From: an uncultured Bacteroidales bacterium
Lineage (GTDB): Bacteria; Bacteroidota; Bacteroidia; Bacteroidales; F082
NCBI GenBank assembly: GCA_937906455.1
Contig: CALCYT010000032.1
Coordinates: 1 to 45,600 of the forward strand
Length of the DNA stretch: 45,600 nt
Reading direction: 5' to 3'
A model generated the notes under the pieces. The model saw nothing but the letters and a program-made list of their open reading frames with translations. It searched no databases and had not been told where the DNA came from. Positions within the stretch are counted from its first letter, which is position 1. Each line of letters starts with the position of its first letter. The translations under genes and the position numbers were made by a program. Below are positions 42,621 through 45,600 of this stretch, piece after piece.

Positions 42621-42953
42621 CTAATTCACATTTTTAATTGTTATCTTCTTCAATGGCTCGACCGACTCTTTTATTCCTTTGTCTTTCAACACCTTAGCCA
42701 ATTCCGATTGCTTCGTCATCCTTATTATCTCCGACTTGTTGTAAATATATTCCACATGAAGGTCTTCCAGATGCTTAGTCTTGGTCAGCACCTCACGATT
42801 GATATCTTCCGCAATGTAAGTGTTTGTGATATAAAGCATTAGCAAAAACACAACATACAACACAAACGGCAGCTGCTTAATCACCGTTTTCTTTGAGAAG
42901 ACATCACCTCCCAGATAATTGTTGAAAAACGAACCTCTCCTTTTATCTTTCAT
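42621..42953 (-). CDS. ftsL: FtsL-like cell division protein
   Basis: 110 residues. A basic N-terminus, one membrane helix (LPFVLYVVFLLMLYITNTYIA) and a short coiled-coil-like outer part fit FtsL. The primary sequence is weakly conserved, so the call rests on topology and on its place between rsmH and ftsI. It is separated from rsmH by 152 bp of repeats, unusual for this operon. Confidence 0.85.
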   Translation of the reverse strand: MKDKRRGSFFNNYLGGDVFSKKTVIKQLPFVLYVVFLLMLYITNTYIAEDINREVLTKTKHLEDLHVEYIYNKSEIIRMTKQSELAKVLKDKGIKESVEPLKKITIKNVN

Positions 42954-43121
42954 ATCAAACTATTATTCCCGTTAACTCTAAACTCTCAATATTTATTCAC
43001 CAAAGGTGAATGCTTTCGCTTCGCTCAGGTCTCCACTCCGCTTCGCTTCGGTCGAAATGACAGCCCCACTCTCAACTCTCAACTCTAAACTCTAAACTCT
43101 CAACTCTAAACTCTCAACTCC
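42954..43121. repeat. Repeat block between rsmH and ftsL: 7-bp arrays, hairpin and half palindromic element
   Basis: On the minus strand, units GAGTTTA/GAGTTGA begin inside the last codons of rsmH (43121) and include its stop (43106-43108). They are followed by a half copy of the interspersed element (43012-43063, with TCGAAATGAC), a hairpin ATTCACC-AAA-GGTGAAT (42995-43011) and a last GAGAGTTTAGAGTT unit. The whole block lies inside an essential operon. Confidence 0.8.
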
Positions 43122-44002
43122 CCTACCCTCAGCTTCGCGCTTCTCGCCCTGCTGTTTCTCGCGATCTCCTCATCGCCTGGCACTATCGGCTTGTGTGTTA
43201 TTAATTTATAAGGTGTGTTTTGGTTTCCGAAGAAATCTTTTTCTATCACACCGTCTGCATTGCCGCTTCGCATGAAGTTCTTCGCCATACGGTCTTCCAA
43301 CGAGTGATACGACATCACCACGAGCCTTCCGCCCGGCTTCAACACCTCGGGGCATTGCGAGAGGAACGTCTCCAGTGCCTCCATCTCCTGGTTAACCTCT
43401 ATCCTCAACGCCTGGAATATCTGCGCCAGCGTCTTGTTTTCCTGGCCTTTCGGCAGATGTGCCGCCACTGCGTCTTTCAAGTCCGTCGTCGTCTCCAATG
43501 GTTTGTATTCTCTTGCCGATTCAATGTCTCGGGCTATCGCCATGGCGTTTCTCAGCTCGCCATAACGCGAGAAAACGCCTGCCAGTGCCGTCACCTCGTA
43601 TGTGTTCACTATGTTTGCCGCGTCAATGGGGTTGTTTCGGTTCATGCGCATGTCGAGACGTCCCTCAAAACGCGTCGAGAAGCCTTTCTCCGGCGTGTCG
43701 AACTGGTATGACGACACTCCCAAATCAGCTAAGATGCCGTCAACTTTGCTGTTGGCGTAAAGCTGAATGAAGTTCTTCATGTAACGGAAGTTCTGCGGGA
43801 TGAAGGTGAAACGCTCGTCGGCGAAGGCGTTCCCTGCGGCGTCGGCATCCTGGTCGAAGGCATACAAGTGTCCGCCCTTGAGACGCTCAAGGATGGCTCT
43901 CGAATGACCGCCACCACCGAACGTGACATCCACATAGATGCCGTCCGGATTGATGTTCAGACCTTCGATACACTCGTTCAACAACACAGGATTATGATAC
44001 AT
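43106..44002 (-). CDS. rsmH: 16S rRNA (cytosine1402-N4)-methyltransferase
   Basis: 298 residues. The SAM-binding motif is VDVTFGGGGHSRAIL near residues 24-38, and GILADLGVSSYQFDTPEKGFSTRFEGRLDMRMN is the family core. SYHSLEDRMAKNFM is near the C-terminus. It methylates C1402 of 16S rRNA at the P site. The final residues (LRVGELRV) run into a 7-bp tandem array, which provides the last codons and the stop. Confidence 0.96.
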   Translation of the reverse strand: MYHNPVLLNECIEGLNINPDGIYVDVTFGGGGHSRAILERLKGGHLYAFDQDADAAGNAFADERFTFIPQNFRYMKNFIQLYANSKVDGILADLGVSSYQFDTPEKGFSTRFEGRLDMRMNRNNPIDAANIVNTYEVTALAGVFSRYGELRNAMAIARDIESAREYKPLETTTDLKDAVAAHLPKGQENKTLAQIFQALRIEVNQEMEALETFLSQCPEVLKPGGRLVVMSYHSLEDRMAKNFMRSGNADGVIEKDFFGNQNTPYKLITHKPIVPGDEEIARNSRARSAKLRVGELRV

Positions 44003-44014
44003 CGCGCAAAAATT

Positions 44015-44476
44015 TTATTCAAAATCAATATTTCCGAGTCTGTCCTCAAGCAGCTGCGCGAACTCGGCGTCGGTCATCTGCGCGTTGCTCTCGTCCATCT
44101 TCTCCTTTGCCCATATCTGCATCCTGTCGGGCAGCGAGGTGATGACCACCTCTTTCACCATCGCGCACTTCGCCACGAGGTCTTTCGGGATTTGCAGACG
44201 CCCGCTCGCATCCATCATCACCACCCTCGCCCCTGCGTTGATGCGGCGCGTCATCATCAGATTCTCCTTCTTAAACGGGTTCAGCTTGCCGAGTTTGTCC
44301 TGCAATTTACGCCAATCGTCCATCCCATACACGTCGAGACACGTCTCAAACAAACCCGGACGCAGCACAAAGCCCGCCTCAAGTGCCTCTCCAAGCTGTT
44401 CCTTGAAACCGCTGGGCAGAAGCAGCCTCCCCTTAGCGTCTAATTTACAATAATATTCACCAATCGGATAATTCAT
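44015..44476 (-). CDS. mraZ: Transcriptional regulator MraZ
   Basis: 153 residues from the ATG at 44476, preceded by AGGGAA. A longer frame would start upstream of the likely transcription start. Two SpoVT/AbrB-type repeats are seen: GEYYCKLDAKGRLLLPSGFK and ARVVMMDASGRLQIPKDL. MraZ binds repeated TGGG sites before its own gene and represses the dcw operon; matching sites are present here (44517-44531). Confidence 0.95.
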   Translation of the reverse strand: MNYPIGEYYCKLDAKGRLLLPSGFKEQLGEALEAGFVLRPGLFETCLDVYGMDDWRKLQDKLGKLNPFKKENLMMTRRINAGARVVMMDASGRLQIPKDLVAKCAMVKEVVITSLPDRMQIWAKEKMDESNAQMTDAEFAQLLEDRLGNIDFE

Positions 44477-44499
44477 TTCCCTGACATTTTTTGAGCTTT

Positions 44500-44531
44500 C
44501 AAAATTATACATTTTTTCCCACTTATTCCCA
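44500..44531 (-). promoter_or_regulatory. mraZ promoter with MraZ operator
   Basis: On the minus strand a -7 element TAATTTTG (44507-44500) is preceded by TGGGA-N5-TGGGA (44531-44517). Repeats of TGGGN with 5-nt spacers are the known MraZ binding pattern in E. coli. Here they would cover the region upstream of the -7 element, as expected for repression. Only two repeats are visible. Confidence 0.65.
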
Positions 44532-44552
44532 CTTTTTTGTAAAAATTTTTAA

Positions 44553-44601
44553 AAAAGTTATCAACAGTGTTGTGAACATTAGTAAAAGTTATCAACAGTG
44601 T
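44553..44601. repeat. 18-bp direct repeat with DnaA-box-like core
   Basis: AAAAGTTATCAACAGTGT occurs at 44553-44570 and again at 44584-44601. The core TTATCAACA differs from the DnaA box TTATCCACA at one base. It lies between mraZ and engB, upstream of both. Confidence 0.55.
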
Positions 44602-44605
44602 GGAG

Positions 44606-44703
44606 ACGTTAGACATTAGACGTTAGACATTGGACGTTAGTTATATGGGTCGTATTTTAAAAATCTGAAAAAACTAAGGTCTAATGTCTAAAATCTAAAG
44701 TCT
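44606..44703. repeat. 7-bp array and inverted array between mraZ and engB
   Basis: Five units ACGTTAG/ACATTAG (44606-44640) are followed 31 bp later by the complement-like CTAAGGT, CTAATGT, CTAAAAT, CTAAAGT. They end just before the engB -7 element. The unit sequences resemble those around tsf and cysS. Confidence 0.75.
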
Positions 44704-44709
44704 TTTTAC

Positions 44710-44717
44710 TATTTTTG
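44710..44717 (+). promoter_or_regulatory. engB promoter, -7 element
   Basis: TATTTTTG followed by C lies 14 bp before the engB ATG. Confidence 0.5.
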
Positions 44718-44731
44718 CAAAAAATTTCATC

Positions 44732-45334
44732 ATGGTCATCAAAACAGCGTCATTTTTGCAGAGCAACACCAGCATTGTCAAGTTGCCGAAAGCCGACAAG
44801 CCCGAATACGCCTTCATCGGGCGTTCCAACGTGGGCAAGTCGTCACTCATCAACATGCTTACGGGCAGAAAAAATCTCGCCAAGGTGTCGGCGACGCCGG
44901 GCAAGACCATCACCATCAACCATTTCATCATCAACGACGAGTGGTATCTCGTTGACCTGCCCGGCTATGGATTTGCCAAGCGCTCCAAGAAAGACCGTGA
45001 GATGTGGAAAGCCATGCTCAACGCGTATATCCTTGGCCGTCAGAACCTTGTGACTACATTCGTCTTGGTTGACAGCCGCATCGAGCCGCAGAAAATCGAC
45101 TTGGATTTCATATCCAATCTTGGTGAAAACCAGGTTCCTTTCGTCATCGTTTTCACTAAATGTGACAAGCTAAGCGGACGTCAGCTCGCTGAAAACGTCG
45201 AAAACTACAAGCGGCGGCTGTCAGAGGAATGGGAAGAGCTGCCACCTATGGTCATCACCTCCTCCGAAAAAGGAATCGGCAGGGACGACATCCTCAACCT
45301 GATTGAAACATACAACGTTGAAACGAAACTCTAA
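44732..45334 (+). CDS. engB: Ribosome biogenesis GTP-binding protein EngB/YsxC
   Basis: 200 residues. G1 is GRSNVGKSSLINML near residues 30-43, G2 ATPGKT, G3 DLPGYGFAK and G4 TKCDKL. This small GTPase assists assembly of the 50S subunit. It is transcribed away from the dcw cluster. The final codons CTC TAA form part of an ACTCTAA tandem array. Confidence 0.96.
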   Translation: MVIKTASFLQSNTSIVKLPKADKPEYAFIGRSNVGKSSLINMLTGRKNLAKVSATPGKTITINHFIINDEWYLVDLPGYGFAKRSKKDREMWKAMLNAYILGRQNLVTTFVLVDSRIEPQKIDLDFISNLGENQVPFVIVFTKCDKLSGRQLAENVENYKRRLSEEWEELPPMVITSSEKGIGRDDILNLIETYNVETKL

Positions 45335-45403
45335 ACTAAAAAACTGACTCTAAACTCTAAACTCTAAACTCTAAACTAAAAGGATCGCTTCGCTCGAAAT
45401 GAC
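45328..45403. repeat. Stop-anchored 7-bp array after engB plus half palindromic element
   Basis: ACTCTAA units start with the engB stop codon and continue with small interruptions to about 45380. They are followed directly by CGCTTCGCTCGAAATGAC (45386-45403), one end of the interspersed palindromic element. Confidence 0.8.
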
Positions 45404-45409
45404 AGGCGG

Positions 45410-45600
45410 TTACTGCACTTCCCAGTCCTCGATGGTCCAGGTGTCGATGTCGAAGTTGACGCCTACCTTCACGAGCTTGCGCGGGTCGGTGGCGAACTGG
45501 GCGGCATAGTCCTTGGCCTCAATCTGCCGAAGGGCTTTCTCCGCAGTGCTCTTCACCTTGAACTCGAAGAGGTAGATGGTGTCGGGAGCCTGCACAATCA
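45410..45600 (-). CDS. C-terminal end of a PD-(D/E)XK nuclease-domain protein (partial)
   Basis: About 63 C-terminal residues are visible; the gene runs off the right edge of the window. DTIYLFEFKVKSTAEKALRQ contains the E-x-K part of a PD-(D/E)XK core. The continuation (YAAQFATDPRKLVKVGVNFD and the end TWTIEDWEV) is characteristic of the C-terminal nuclease-like domain that follows an AAA-ATPase-like domain in a large Bacteroidota family. The role of that family is unknown. Confidence 0.8.
   Translation of the reverse strand, partial: IVQAPDTIYLFEFKVKSTAEKALRQIEAKDYAAQFATDPRKLVKVGVNFDIDTWTIEDWEVQ

Noticed and set aside
44553..44601. Replication origin
   Set aside because: Only two imperfect DnaA-like sites and no dnaA, dnaN or AT-rich unwinding region nearby; they are better seen as promoter-region repeats.

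Overview
This window is a piece of chromosome from a member of the Bacteroidota, most likely an uncultured member of the Bacteroidales. The evidence is the gene set (gldA, a Bacteroidota-type FtsZ tail ending NSFLHDNVD, a 128-residue S9), the gene order of the division and cell-wall (dcw) cluster, and the repeated use of the Bacteroidota promoter element TAnnTTTG just upstream of genes, usually without a Shine-Dalgarno sequence. No species can be named from the sequence alone.

Layout. 0.1-10 kb: lepA, a surface beta-mannosidase, cutC, mutS2, a small GxxExxY nuclease-like gene in a repeat-bounded cassette, and metK. 10-15 kb: an accessory patch with a DUF4143-type ATPase, a surface lipoprotein with a C-terminus resembling a diversity-generating-retroelement target, and two separate MntA/HepT (MNT-HEPN) modules on either side of gldA. 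15-20 kb: the rplM-rpsI-rpsB-tsf operon, a repeat-bounded four-helix-bundle (S23-type) gene, and cysS. 20-22.2 kb: a structured RNA candidate (6S-like), a damaged TM2 gene, a HigBA-like pair and an AbiEii-like nucleotidyltransferase with a small partner. 22.3-24.6 kb: kbl and an SDR-type threonine dehydrogenase, the two enzymes of threonine-to-glycine breakdown. 24.6-26.4 kb: an IS200/REP-associated-type Y1 transposase, two related 28-bp repeat arrays with hairpins, and a lipoprotein pseudogene invaded by one of the arrays. 26.4-29.2 kb: a Na/Ca exchanger, a DUF389 membrane protein and a DUF2147 protein. 29.2-44.5 kb: the dcw cluster on the minus strand in the order mraZ-rsmH-ftsL-ftsI-murE-mraY-(murD fragment)-ftsW-murG-murC-ftsQ-ftsA-ftsZ, followed by purN. 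44.7-45.6 kb: engB and the 3' end of a PD-(D/E)XK-type gene.

The most unusual signals are repeats that interact with genes. (1) A ~90-107 bp palindromic element ending in TCGAAATGAC is inserted in frame inside both mutS2 and the beta-mannosidase gene. (2) Seven- or eight-base tandem arrays begin at, or include, the stop codon of lepA, tsf, cysS, kbl, rsmH and engB. (3) Two small genes (GxxExxY and S23-type) each sit between convergent housekeeping genes, flanked by paired copies of a hairpin-forming repeat. (4) The murD position of the dcw cluster holds only a 178-residue C-terminal domain that lacks the usual ligand-binding residues. (5) The lipoprotein at 11.6-12.9 kb has a run of NNY codons at its 3' end and a 21-bp inverted repeat just beyond its stop codon. 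This layout is typical of a DGR target, but no reverse transcriptase lies in the window.
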